Assembly (NCBI GenBank): GCA_019695215.1
Contig: JAIBAK010000039.1
Location: forward strand, 1 to 33,820
DNA from: Bacteroidia bacterium
GTDB taxonomy: Bacteria > Bacteroidota > Bacteroidia > UKL13-3
DNA length: 33,820 nucleotides
Reading direction: 5' to 3'
The translations under genes and the position numbers were made by a program. This document shows, piece after piece, positions 8,876 to 17,052 of this stretch (position 1 is its first letter; the number at the start of each line of letters is the position of its first letter). The notes under the pieces are model-generated. The model was not told the origin of the DNA, searched no databases, and was given only the letters and a program-made list of their open reading frames with translations.

Positions 8876-9061
8876 ATGACAAACACACTTTTATTTATCG
8901 GAGGTTTGGGAGCAACCGAAATAATGCTTATCGCAGGTGTTCTTTTGCTGTTATTTGGCGGAAAAAAAATTCCTGAACTTATGAAGGGATTGGGCAAAGG
9001 TATTAATGAGTTTAAAAAAGGTAAAGAAGGAATTGAAGACGAATTGAAAAATATCAAATAA
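8876..9061 (+). CDS. tatA: Twin-arginine translocase subunit TatA/TatE
   Basis: A 61-residue protein with the complete TatA plan: a short N-terminal membrane helix (about 9-27), the hinge FGGKKIPEL, then an amphipathic helix ([14 protein letters not shown]) and a short charged tail. It forms the pore-like component of Tat export of folded proteins. It sits between the chaperone and moaA and probably serves the Tat-tagged Mo subunit of the same operon. No tatC is present in the window, so a genomic TatC is required. Confidence 0.93.
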   Translation: MTNTLLFIGGLGATEIMLIAGVLLLLFGGKKIPELMKGLGKGINEFKKGKEGIEDELKNIK

Positions 9062-9065
9062 ACTT

Positions 9066-10046
9066 ATGCTTACTGACAGCTTTGACAGAATACATGACTA
9101 CCTGCGGATTTCAGTTACCGATAACTGTAATTTCCGTTGTAGTTATTGTATGCCCGAAGAATGTCATTCATTCATGAAACAAGACCAGTTAATGAATGCT
9201 CAGGAAATTGAAGCACTTGCAACAATTTTTGTAAAGCGTGGAGTAAGAAAAATTCGATTGACAGGTGGAGAGCCTCTAGTGCGAAAAGACTTTGATAAAA
9301 TTCTTCAACGGTTATCAGCACTTAATGTAGAGTTGCTCATTACTACCAATGGTAGCTTAGTGCATAAACACATTGACTCATTAAAAAAAGCAGGTGTTAC
9401 CACAGTGAATGTAAGCTTAGATTCGTTGAAACCAACTGCTTTTGAGCAGTTAACTAAGCGCAATGTTTTTGAGCAGGTTTGGTTAAACATTTTAATGTTG
9501 TTGGAAAATGGTTTCAGGGTGAAAATAAATGTCGTAGCCATGCGTGACAGCATAGAGCATGAATTATTTGATTTTATTGAACTGACTAGAAATTATCCGT
9601 TGCATATTCGCTTTATTGAGTTTATGCCCTTTGCCGGAAATAGCTGGAGTAAAAACAAAGTAATTACAGCCGGTGAAATGCTTACTGCGGTTCAGGCAAA
9701 TTACGATATTGTAAAGCTGAAAGATGAACCACACTCTACCGCTCGCAAATATAAAGCCATAGGCCACGAAGGTACTTTCGCATTTATAACAACAATGAGC
9801 AAACAATTTTGCGGTGAATGCAATCGCTTGCGCCTTACGGCCGAAGGGAAAATGAAAAATTGCCTGTTTGGCAAAGATGAATTGGATTTACTAAGTGCTC
9901 TACGAAATGGCAATGATGTAGAGGAACTCATTTTACAATCCGTTCAAAGCAAACATGCGGCAATGGGTGGCCAGTTCGAAAAAGGTTATCAGCATACAGA
10001 GGCCACTCAATTGGTTAATCGTAGTATGGTAAGCATTGGCGGGTAG
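9066..10046 (+). CDS. moaA: GTP 3',8-cyclase MoaA
   Basis: The radical-SAM enzyme that starts molybdenum-cofactor synthesis by converting GTP to 3',8-cyclo-H2GTP. The N-terminal SAM cluster is CNFRCSYC (C21, C25, C28), followed by LTGGEPLVRKD. The second, substrate-binding cluster is C249, C252 and C266 (CGEC, then NC). The protein ends in Gly-Gly, as active MoaA proteins do. Length 326 is normal. It starts five bases after tatA, tying cofactor synthesis to the enzyme operon. Confidence 0.97.
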   Translation: MLTDSFDRIHDYLRISVTDNCNFRCSYCMPEECHSFMKQDQLMNAQEIEALATIFVKRGVRKIRLTGGEPLVRKDFDKILQRLSALNVELLITTNGSLVHKHIDSLKKAGVTTVNVSLDSLKPTAFEQLTKRNVFEQVWLNILMLLENGFRVKINVVAMRDSIEHELFDFIELTRNYPLHIRFIEFMPFAGNSWSKNKVITAGEMLTAVQANYDIVKLKDEPHSTARKYKAIGHEGTFAFITTMSKQFCGECNRLRLTAEGKMKNCLFGKDELDLLSALRNGNDVEELILQSVQSKHAAMGGQFEKGYQHTEATQLVNRSMVSIGG

Positions 10047-10102
10047 AACCTTGCATACTAAGTAAACATTTAATAATAACAGTAAATATTAATAATCTAA
10101 AA

Positions 10103-10501
10103 ATGAAATATTCAATTTCAATTCTAATCCTTCTCTTGTGTTCAGGCACCATGTTCGCTCAGGAGAAAAAGGCAAATGTTGCTTTGATTGATGGCGTTAT
10201 TATTGGTGGCTATGCAGATAATGGGGCTTTCTTAAACTTTACAGGCCCGAATGTTAATTTTACTTCTGGAGAATCCAAATTTATTATTGGGCTACTTCCC
10301 TCTCTTCGTTTCAAAGAAGATAAAGGCACAACTAAAAACTCCATTATCATGCCTGTGTTAGGGGCCGGTTTAACATATAGCTATAAGTATTGGGCATTTC
10401 AAATACCTTTCTATTATACCGCAAAAACAGCTACAACAAATGGTAAATGGAATGTAGGTTTCGGAATAGGTTTGAGGTTAAATAAGTTGAAAAAAGTATA
10501 G
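10103..10501 (+). CDS. Small exported protein of unknown function
   Basis: I do not recognise this 132-residue protein. A signal peptide covers about 1-19 (cut near MFA/Q). The rest alternates hydrophobic and polar residues with many Gly, Tyr and Phe (YSYKYWAFQIPFYYT, GFGIGLRLNKL), the look of a small outer-membrane beta-barrel or a fragment of one. It lies between moaA and moeA with about 55 and 40 bases on either side. Its position suggests an accessory role for the periplasmic enzyme, but nothing in the sequence proves that. Confidence 0.7.
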   Translation: MKYSISILILLLCSGTMFAQEKKANVALIDGVIIGGYADNGAFLNFTGPNVNFTSGESKFIIGLLPSLRFKEDKGTTKNSIIMPVLGAGLTYSYKYWAFQIPFYYTAKTATTNGKWNVGFGIGLRLNKLKKV

Positions 10502-10540
10502 ATGGCGTGAGTTGTTTTTTATATGGGGTTAAACTAAATT

Positions 10541-11716
10541 ATGATAAGCGTTTTAGAAGCAAAAAGCATTCTTGAGAAAAATATAAAGAAATTACCTTCT
10601 CAGGCACTGCCTGGTTCTGATGCGCTTGGCAGTGTAATTTCAAAGGATGTTATAGCTCCTATGGACGTTCCATCATTCAACAACTCCGCAATGGATGGTT
10701 ATGCGTTTTGTTTTGATGAAAGCAAAACCAGTTTTATAATTACTAACAGTGTTCAAGCCGGTGATGCCAAATCACATAGCGTAAAAAGTGGTGATACTGT
10801 GCGCATTTTTACCGGAGCACCTATACCTGATGGTGCCAATACAGTGATACAGCAAGAACTGGTGTCACTACAACACAACTCAATATTATTTGAACAAGGC
10901 AGCGTAAAACAGGGTGATAATGTTCGCCTACGTGGAGCGCAATGCAAAACTGGCGATGTTATTATCAAAGCGGGAACTGTTATTACTCCCGGAGTTGTGG
11001 CATTGCTGAGCTCCGTGGGTATAAGCAACATTGATGTGTACCGTAAACCTAATGTGAAGGTGATTGTAACGGGCAATGAATTAGTGAATACAGGAACGCC
11101 ATTACACCATGGTGAAATATATAATACTAATCAGCCTGCTATTATAGCATATCTTAATTTATTGAGCATTACCAACGCTGAAGCAATTCATGTAAAGGAC
11201 AATCTCGATGAATTGCGCAATCAAATTGCGGATGCATTAAATAGTAGTGATGTACTGATTTTATCAGGAGGAATTTCAGTAGGAGAATATGATTTAGTTT
11301 ATAAAGCACTGTCACATGAAGGTGTTCAGCCGCTGTTTTACAAAATCAAACAAAAACCCGGTAAGCCAATGTTTGCCGGCAAAAAAGACAATACAGTAGT
11401 TTTTGCAATGCCAGGAAATCCTGCTGCTGTCGTTACTTGCTTTAATCAATACGTAAAACCATGCCTGCAATACATGTGTGGTTATGAGAATACTTTTTCA
11501 ACTTCCGTCATGTTACCTTTGGCGCATCATTGGGAGAAAAAAGGAACAATGGCAAATATCCTGAAGGCAGTGGTGAAAAATGGGGAAGTGAATATACTTC
11601 AAGGTCAGGATTCATATAATCTTTTGGCCTATGCTGATGCAAATGCCTTTGCACTATTGCATGAAAATGACATGGTAAAAAAGAAAGGTGATTTAATAGA
11701 GGTTTTTAATTGGTAG
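10541..11716 (+). CDS. moeA: Molybdopterin molybdotransferase MoeA
   Basis: A 391-residue MoeA, which inserts molybdate into adenylated molybdopterin. Family motifs appear in order: VPSFNNSAMDGYA near residue 45, RIFTGAPIPDGANTVIQQE near 88, the MoeA domain-III signature GNELVNTG near 180, GGISVGEYD, PGKPMFAG and AMPGNPAAVV. Length and order are typical. The next gene begins right after its stop. It is needed to make the cofactor for the Mo subunit upstream. Confidence 0.96.
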   Translation: MISVLEAKSILEKNIKKLPSQALPGSDALGSVISKDVIAPMDVPSFNNSAMDGYAFCFDESKTSFIITNSVQAGDAKSHSVKSGDTVRIFTGAPIPDGANTVIQQELVSLQHNSILFEQGSVKQGDNVRLRGAQCKTGDVIIKAGTVITPGVVALLSSVGISNIDVYRKPNVKVIVTGNELVNTGTPLHHGEIYNTNQPAIIAYLNLLSITNAEAIHVKDNLDELRNQIADALNSSDVLILSGGISVGEYDLVYKALSHEGVQPLFYKIKQKPGKPMFAGKKDNTVVFAMPGNPAAVVTCFNQYVKPCLQYMCGYENTFSTSVMLPLAHHWEKKGTMANILKAVVKNGEVNILQGQDSYNLLAYADANAFALLHENDMVKKKGDLIEVFNW

Positions 11717-11721
11717 TTTTT

Positions 11722-12462
11722 ATGGAAGCCCATTTTCCCATATCGCTGTTATTTTTTTTAATGCCCATCATTGCATTTTTGTATGCATCAGTAGGTCATG
11801 GCGGAGCAAGCAGTTATTTGGTTTTACTTGCATTGTATGGATTTGCACCCGCAGAAATACGTCCTGCTGCGTTGCTTTTAAACATCGGTGTTTCGGCCAT
11901 TTCATTTATATCCTTTCGCAGAGCAGGTAATTTTCCGAAAGAACTTTTTGTATCGCTGATTATCTTTTCCATACCAGCTTCATTTGTAGGCAGTATGTTT
12001 TTGCTCGATGCTAAAATTTATCAGAAAGTGCTCGGTGTTCTCTTGCTCTTTCCAGTGTTGAGGATACTCAATGTGCTTCCGGTAAATGAATCAAAAATAA
12101 TTGAACGGAAGTTTTGGATGGCACCTGTTTTGGGTTTGTCAATTGGATTTGTTTCAGGTTTAATTGGCATTGGAGGCGGAATTATTCTTTCGCCCGTGTT
12201 GCTAATTTTGGGTTGGACCGATTTGAAACAAACAGCAGCAATAAGTGCACTATTTATTTTTCTGAATTCCATTGCCGGAATTATTGGTTCCGGTGTTGCG
12301 GGCTTTGTGCTCCCTACATATTTTGAATGGATGTTGCCGGCAACCTTACTTGGTGGAGCGGCAGGCGGATACATTGGGGCTAACAAATTCAATGTCCCCT
12401 CTATGAAAATTGCATTGGCAACAGTACTTGCTATCGCTTCTGTAAAGTTTATATTGCAATGA
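11722..12462 (+). CDS. TauE/SafE (TSUP) family anion transporter
   Basis: An integral membrane protein of 246 residues with about eight hydrophobic segments. It carries the two family signatures: ASVGHGGASSYL near the start and GFVSGLIGIGGGIILSPVLL in the middle. TSUP proteins move sulfite, sulfoacetate and related small anions. I chose the ATG at 11722; an in-frame TTG at 11710 overlaps moeA. Its stop overlaps the mobA start by four bases (ATGA), so it is translated as part of the cofactor operon. The substrate here is unknown: nitrite, sulfite or molybdate are guesses. Confidence 0.9.
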   Translation: MEAHFPISLLFFLMPIIAFLYASVGHGGASSYLVLLALYGFAPAEIRPAALLLNIGVSAISFISFRRAGNFPKELFVSLIIFSIPASFVGSMFLLDAKIYQKVLGVLLLFPVLRILNVLPVNESKIIERKFWMAPVLGLSIGFVSGLIGIGGGIILSPVLLILGWTDLKQTAAISALFIFLNSIAGIIGSGVAGFVLPTYFEWMLPATLLGGAAGGYIGANKFNVPSMKIALATVLAIASVKFILQ

Positions 12463-13028
12463 TTACCCGTAACGACATAGAAATATTTGTTACTGCCGGA
12501 GGCAAAAGCACCCGTATGGGGCAAGACAAAGGATTAATGATAATTGACGGGAAACCCATGTTGCTGCATTTGACAGATATGTTACTGCAGAACCATCTCA
12601 CGTTTACATTAATTGCTAATTTCCATGCTTATCAAAAGTTTGGGTTTAGAATGGTAAACGATTTAATTCCTGAAAAAGGACCTATGGGCGCACTGCACAC
12701 GGCATTTCATTATGCAAACAAGGAGTATGTTTTGCTATTGGGTTGCGACACGCCATTTTTTTCCGCTGAGGCCCTGTTTCGGCTTGTAGACAGGGTAATG
12801 CCGAATGGCGTAACAGTGGCAAGTGTTATGACTAAAATCAATCCTTTGCACGCAATTTATCATCAGGCATTACAGCCGCAGGTTTCAACTTGCATCGCAA
12901 AGGAAAAGCTCAAAATGCAGGAGTTTATTTTGCAATCGCCACACAGCATTGTTGTGATGGATGATTTAGCAGAAAAGCATCCTGAGGGATTTATTAATAT
13001 GAACGAACCAAATGATGTAGCAATATGA
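12459..13028 (+). CDS. mobA: Molybdenum cofactor guanylyltransferase MobA
   Basis: A 189-residue nucleotidyltransferase that adds GMP to Mo-molybdopterin, giving the guanine dinucleotide form used by DMSO-reductase-family enzymes. The nucleotide-binding motif is TAGGKSTRMGQDKG (about 13-26), followed by the GPMGALHTAF segment and LLGCDTPFF with its metal-binding Asp. Length is typical. It overlaps both neighbours by ATGA junctions, indicating translational coupling. A second MobA-like gene lies at 17704-18306 outside the operon. Confidence 0.93.
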   Translation: MITRNDIEIFVTAGGKSTRMGQDKGLMIIDGKPMLLHLTDMLLQNHLTFTLIANFHAYQKFGFRMVNDLIPEKGPMGALHTAFHYANKEYVLLLGCDTPFFSAEALFRLVDRVMPNGVTVASVMTKINPLHAIYHQALQPQVSTCIAKEKLKMQEFILQSPHSIVVMDDLAEKHPEGFINMNEPNDVAI

Positions 13029-13279
13029 AAAGCACAACTGCAATAAAAACAATCAGCATTGTGGCATTTGGCGTTGCTGCCGAGAAAATGAAAACAAACT
13101 CCGTAAGGGCTGAAAACTTAGATGATGTAGATGCACTAAAGATTTGGCTAAGTAACGCCTACCCAGAATTGGATGAATTAAAAATCAGTATTGCTGTGAA
13201 CAAGAAGATTGTGCATGAAAACATGCTGCTCCATGATGGAGATGAAGTAGCATTACTACCACCTTTTTCAGGAGGTTAA
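13025..13279 (+). CDS. moaD: Molybdopterin synthase small subunit MoaD
   Basis: An 84-residue ubiquitin-like sulfur carrier ending in PPFSGG; the terminal Gly-Gly is adenylated by MoeB and converted to a thiocarboxylate. It pairs with MoaE to make molybdopterin from cyclic pyranopterin. It overlaps mobA by four bases and is followed after 11 bases by moeB, the enzyme that activates it. Size and C terminus are diagnostic. Confidence 0.93.
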   Translation: MKSTTAIKTISIVAFGVAAEKMKTNSVRAENLDDVDALKIWLSNAYPELDELKISIAVNKKIVHENMLLHDGDEVALLPPFSGG

Positions 13280-13290
13280 ATATACAAGCA

Positions 13291-14409
13291 ATGACAAGGT
13301 TTGATAGACAAATAAACTTGCGAGGCTTTGGACAAGAAGCACAAAACAAACTAAAGCAATCATCGGTATTGGTGATTGGTGCAGGTGGTTTGGGTTGCCC
13401 GGCATTGCTGTATTTGGCGGCTACCGGTATTGGAAAAATTGGTATTGCCGATTGCGACACGGTGAGTATTTCAAACCTCAATCGGCAAATTCTTTACGGA
13501 GAAAATGATGCCGGAAAAAGGAAAGCCGTTGTAGCTACTGAAACAATCCAACAGAAATACAGCGATATTGATGTTGAATGCTTCAATACATTTTTAGATA
13601 ACTCCAATGCCCTTGAAATTATTTCGCAGTATGATGTAGTGGTAGATTGTTGCGATAATTTTTCTTCACGCTATATGATTAATGATGCTTGTGTGCTGTT
13701 GAATAAGCCCTTGGTTTACGGAGCAATTTATCAATACGAAGGTCAGGTAAGTGTGTTTAATGTGAAAGATGAAAAAGGTTTTACTCACAACTACCGCGAC
13801 TTGTTTCCTGTTCCGCCCAATGCAAAACAAATACCCGATTGCAACGAAACCGGAGTGCTGGGTGTGTTGCCTGGAGTAATCGGAACCATGCAAGCTACCG
13901 AAGCCATGAAGCTAATTACAGGAATTGGAAAAACACTTTGCGGAAAAATTCTGTATTACAATTTGCTGCAACAAAGTTTTTATGAATTAGCTATTGCAAA
14001 AAATCCTGAAGCAAGCCAAGCAGCACCTGCAAACGAAAAAGATTTTCGCAGCCATAACTACAGTGTTACCTGCGCTACGGTAAAAACGATTGACTGGAAC
14101 AAAGCGAATGAGATGTATTCATTAAATCCTCAGCAAACTACTTTTGTTGATGTGCGCGAAAAAGATGAATTGCCCAGAGTAGATACATTTATTTGCGTAG
14201 ACTTGCCGTTGTCTGCATTAGCCCATCAAGCACATTGCATTTCACAATTTGAAAAGCTATTAGTGTTTTGCCAAGGTGGAGTGCGGAGCGAAAAAGCCGT
14301 AAGGCAATTGCAAATATTATTTCCCGAAAAACAATTTTATTCTATCCAAGGAGGAATCTTGGATAGTTTATCACAGTTAAGCAACAAACTGTATGCAACC
14401 GAAGTATAA
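13291..14409 (+). CDS. moeB: MoeB/ThiF-family adenylyltransferase with C-terminal rhodanese domain
   Basis: A 372-residue E1-like enzyme that adenylates the MoaD C terminus. Residues 1-240 carry the ATP site GAGGLGCPAL, NLNRQ and the activating DCCDNFSSR; the E1-type cysteine is C184 (PDCNETG). Residues about 260-372 form a rhodanese domain with the loop CQGGVRSEKA (C327), which probably supplies sulfur for the thiocarboxylate. The first zinc CxxC of E. coli MoeB is replaced by N167-Y-R-D170, and no second CxxC is visible, so structural zinc seems lost. The stop lies 17 bases inside moaE. Confidence 0.92.
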   Translation: MTRFDRQINLRGFGQEAQNKLKQSSVLVIGAGGLGCPALLYLAATGIGKIGIADCDTVSISNLNRQILYGENDAGKRKAVVATETIQQKYSDIDVECFNTFLDNSNALEIISQYDVVVDCCDNFSSRYMINDACVLLNKPLVYGAIYQYEGQVSVFNVKDEKGFTHNYRDLFPVPPNAKQIPDCNETGVLGVLPGVIGTMQATEAMKLITGIGKTLCGKILYYNLLQQSFYELAIAKNPEASQAAPANEKDFRSHNYSVTCATVKTIDWNKANEMYSLNPQQTTFVDVREKDELPRVDTFICVDLPLSALAHQAHCISQFEKLLVFCQGGVRSEKAVRQLQILFPEKQFYSIQGGILDSLSQLSNKLYATEV

Positions 14410-14836
14410 AAACATTTTTGTTCAAGGAGCTATTACTCCTCAAAAAATTGCCGATAGCATCGCGCATCACAGCGTGAAAACCAATATAGGCGGACATAGT
14501 ATTTTCTTGGGTCAGGTGCGAGAAGATGCCAAAGAAACAGGAAAAGTTACCGCCATTGAATACACAGCCTACGAAGAAATGGCATTAGAAAAAGCGCATG
14601 AAATTCGGGAAGCAGCGTTTGCAAAATATGAACTTACCTGTATGCACATTTACCACAGTTTGGGTGAAGTGAAAGCAGGCGAAATCTGTTTATTCGTATT
14701 TACATCCTCTAAGCATCGCAGAGCAGCTATGGATGCCTGCAACGAAATCGTAGAACGAATTAAAAAAGAATTGCCTCTGTGGGGGAAAGAAATTATTGAC
14801 AACAATGAGACAGTTTGGAAAGTAAATACTATTTGA
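14393..14836 (+). CDS. moaE: Molybdopterin synthase catalytic subunit MoaE
   Basis: A 147-residue MoaE. Visible motifs are GGHSIFLGQVRED, the EYTAYEEMA segment, HSLGEVKAGE, the SSKHRRAA stretch and the active-site region KKELPLWGKE with its two lysines. It transfers two sulfurs from MoaD to cyclic pyranopterin. The ATG at 14393 lies inside the end of moeB, a 17-base overlap, and the protein begins directly with a normal MoaE N terminus, so this start is likely real. moaCB follows after one base. Confidence 0.94.
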   Translation: MQPKYKNIFVQGAITPQKIADSIAHHSVKTNIGGHSIFLGQVREDAKETGKVTAIEYTAYEEMALEKAHEIREAAFAKYELTCMHIYHSLGEVKAGEICLFVFTSSKHRRAAMDACNEIVERIKKELPLWGKEIIDNNETVWKVNTI

Positions 14837-14837
14837 A

Positions 14838-15749
14838 ATGATTGACATCACAAATAAAAGCACTACACTGCGCAAAGCCATTGCACAAGCTATAGTAAAG
14901 GTTAGTGCAGCCGAAACAATTTTAGCAATTACTGAAAAGCGCGTTCCTAAAGGCGATGTTTTTGAAATGGCCAAAACAGCAGGTTTGTTTGCTGCCAAGC
15001 GCACCAGTGACATGATACCCGATTGTCACCCGCTACCGATAGAATTTGCTCAAATCAAATACCGAATTGAAGGGTTGGAAATATTTATTGAAGCTGAAAT
15101 TCATACTATTTATAAAACCGGTGTGGAAGTGGAAGCTATGCATACTGCTTCGGTAGTTGCATTGACGATGTATGACATGCTGAAACCAATTGATAAAAAC
15201 ATCAGCATTGAACAAATAAAATTGCTTGAAAAGAAAGGCGGCAAAAGCGACTACCTAAAAAAAGAGCTAAACGGATTGAGGGCTGCTGTGGTGGTTTGCA
15301 GCGACTCTATTTCAAAAGGCGGCAAAGAAGACCGGGCCGGAAAAGCAATCATAGAAAAATTGAAATCGTGCAAAGTTGAATTAAGCGATTACATCATTAT
15401 ACCCGATGAAAAAGAGGTCATCAGCGAAAAGTTGAATGCCTACGTTGCGCAGAATTTAAACCTTGTAATCTTTACAGGAGGCACAGGACTTTCGCCCCGT
15501 GATGTAACGCCTGAAACTATTTCACCAATGATTCAAAAGCACATTCCCGGAATTGAAGAAGCCATCCGCTCATACGGTCAAGAACGCACACCCTACTCCA
15601 TGCTTTCGCGCAGCGTAGTGGGTTTAATCAATGATACATTGGTAATGGCATTACCCGGCTCTACTCGTGGTGCAATTGAAAGCATGGATGCTGTGTTTCC
15701 ACACTTGCTGCATATTTTCAGAGTAATGAAAGGCACAAGGCACGATTGA
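14838..15749 (+). CDS. moaCB: Bifunctional MoaC/MoaB fusion
   Basis: A 303-residue fusion of two cofactor enzymes. Residues 1-140 are MoaC, cyclic pyranopterin monophosphate synthase (AAKRTSDMIPDCHPLP, then GVEVEAMHTASVVALTMYDM). Residues about 146-303 are MoaB/MogA, the molybdopterin adenylyltransferase (VVCSDSISKGGKEDRAG, FTGGTGLSPRDVTPE, ALPGSTRGA). The usual MoaC length is about 160 and MoaB about 170, so both halves look whole. This fusion is known in Bacteroidetes. It completes the pathway set in this operon. Confidence 0.95.
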   Translation: MIDITNKSTTLRKAIAQAIVKVSAAETILAITEKRVPKGDVFEMAKTAGLFAAKRTSDMIPDCHPLPIEFAQIKYRIEGLEIFIEAEIHTIYKTGVEVEAMHTASVVALTMYDMLKPIDKNISIEQIKLLEKKGGKSDYLKKELNGLRAAVVVCSDSISKGGKEDRAGKAIIEKLKSCKVELSDYIIIPDEKEVISEKLNAYVAQNLNLVIFTGGTGLSPRDVTPETISPMIQKHIPGIEEAIRSYGQERTPYSMLSRSVVGLINDTLVMALPGSTRGAIESMDAVFPHLLHIFRVMKGTRHD

Positions 15750-15821
15750 TTGCGTTATATTAAATGAGTAAAAGAAGTGATATTGACATTTCTCAAAATT
15801 TAATTAAGTAAACGATATGTT

Positions 15822-16553
15822 ATGAGTAATTGGAGGCTTGGGGTGTTTTGTTTATTTTTTATGATTAATCACAATAAATGTTTGTCTCAAAACAGTAAAT
15901 CTTGCGGCAACCAGCAGTGGTTACAGTATTATAATCAATACGTTATTGCTAAAAAATATACGCTATTCAGCGATGCAGGCATTAGAACTGCGAACAACGG
16001 TTCTCGTTGGTCACAGTGGTTAATAAGAACAAGTTTAGGCTACCCTATTACAAAAAAGCTAAATGGTGCTTCGGGTATTGCATTTTTTTATCACTTTGCA
16101 AACAAATCTAATGATGTGCTGGAGTTTCGCCCTTTTCAGGAATTAAATACTGATCATACATTTTCAATAACAAAAATCCAACACCGCTTTAGAACAGAGG
16201 CAAGATTGTATAGTCAAATGGGAGATGAAATAAGTAATAATCAACAGCAATTTGATTTAAGGTTGCGTTATCGCCTGATGTGTATTATTCCTGTTCTCAC
16301 CACCAAAACACAAAAGTATAGTATTAATGTTGGAAATGAATTTTTCTATTCTTATCGTCTGGTGCTTGCTAATACTCCGATAGTTGCAAATCGTGTCCTG
16401 CTGGGAGTAACCTGGAAAACATGCAATAACATTACCTGGTCTTTAATTTACAACGCTCAAAGGAGTAGAAGAATGAATCCTGATTTCACAGAAAGCACAG
16501 ATATAATCTGGGTTTCACTAACTCACATAGTTACTTCGAAAAAATTTAAATAA
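15822..16553 (+). CDS. DUF2490 outer-membrane protein
   Basis: A 243-residue exported protein with a signal peptide to about residue 23 (CLSQ/N) and the DUF2490 layout: QQWLQYYNQYVI near the start, repeated aromatic beta-strands (GIAFFYHFA, RFRTEARLYSQ, RLRYRLM) and a strand at the end. DUF2490 proteins appear to be small outer-membrane beta-barrels; no reaction is known. It is 72 bases after moaCB and closes the island, followed by a strong stem-loop. A link to the respiratory enzyme is possible but unproven. Confidence 0.85.
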   Translation: MSNWRLGVFCLFFMINHNKCLSQNSKSCGNQQWLQYYNQYVIAKKYTLFSDAGIRTANNGSRWSQWLIRTSLGYPITKKLNGASGIAFFYHFANKSNDVLEFRPFQELNTDHTFSITKIQHRFRTEARLYSQMGDEISNNQQQFDLRLRYRLMCIIPVLTTKTQKYSINVGNEFFYSYRLVLANTPIVANRVLLGVTWKTCNNITWSLIYNAQRSRRMNPDFTESTDIIWVSLTHIVTSKKFK

Positions 16554-16567
16554 CAAAATCCACCCAC

Positions 16568-16635
16568 AAAAAATACACTCTTGCAAGCCGCTACAAGCCA
16601 TCCCACAAAGCAAAGCTTGCAAGAGAGTATTTTTT
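16568..16635. terminator. Long stem-loop, probable bidirectional terminator
   Basis: Arms at 16568-16588 and 16615-16635 pair over 21 bases with one mismatch around a 26-base loop. The stem core is CTCTTGCAAGC. The left arm starts with six A and the right arm ends with six T, so it can act as a rho-independent terminator on either strand. It lies 14 bases after the DUF2490 stop. The large loop is unusual for a simple terminator and could mean a small repeat element. Confidence 0.6.
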
Positions 16636-16808
16636 CTCCCACCCAAAGAAAAATTAAAAAACAAAAAATCCCTCCTTTAATAAAAATAAAACTTCATCCG
16701 ACCGTAACATGCTACATTTGACTGACACCGCCTTGAATGTAAATCGCTTTGAAAAAAAGTGTGTGCAAACTTGACACGACACACCTTCGGACGGACAAAA
16801 GGGCATCC

Positions 16809-16938
16809 GGTAACACACGTCTTGCGCCATTGCCGTTGAAGTTCAATGATTAAACTTTTATGTACGCAAAATATTTATCTTGGTTGACAGTTTCTACTAC
16901 GCAATCGGCAACGAGCGCAAGGCGTGGGAACGTTAAGC
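16809..16938 (+). other. attC-like imperfect hairpin
   Basis: Outer arms TAAC (16811-16814) and GTTA (16932-16935) enclose CGTCTTGCG (16818-16826) pairing with CGCAAGGCG (16916-16924, one G-T), then TGCCG (16831-16835) with CGGCA (16906-16910). The right end, GTTAAGC (16932-16938), fits the integron core GTTRRRY; the left end CGGTAAC matches RYYYAAC only at its 3' half. The total of about 130 bases is within the attC range. No integrase is in the window. Confidence 0.4.
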
Positions 16939-17052
16939 TGCCATAGATTTCCCTGCTTGCTTTTATCTGTTTTTATAATCACTTTTACACAGGTTTCCAC
17001 AGTTGACTTTACCAAAACAACATCCGTAGCTTTATGTATTAAATAAAAGTTT

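Larger units (their letters stand above)
16554..17052. other. Intergenic region with hairpins, no gene
   Basis: About 500 bases without a credible gene. It holds a long stem-loop (16568-16635), an A-rich stretch, an imperfect GTGTGTG/CACAC dyad near 16760-16790 and an attC-like hairpin (16809-16938). The region separates the respiratory island from unrelated genes and is the most likely boundary of a transferred segment. Confidence 0.6.

Noticed and set aside
12021..12524. A 167-residue open frame on the - strand
   Set aside because: It lies antisense to the TauE/SafE gene and the start of mobA; its translation has no family features.
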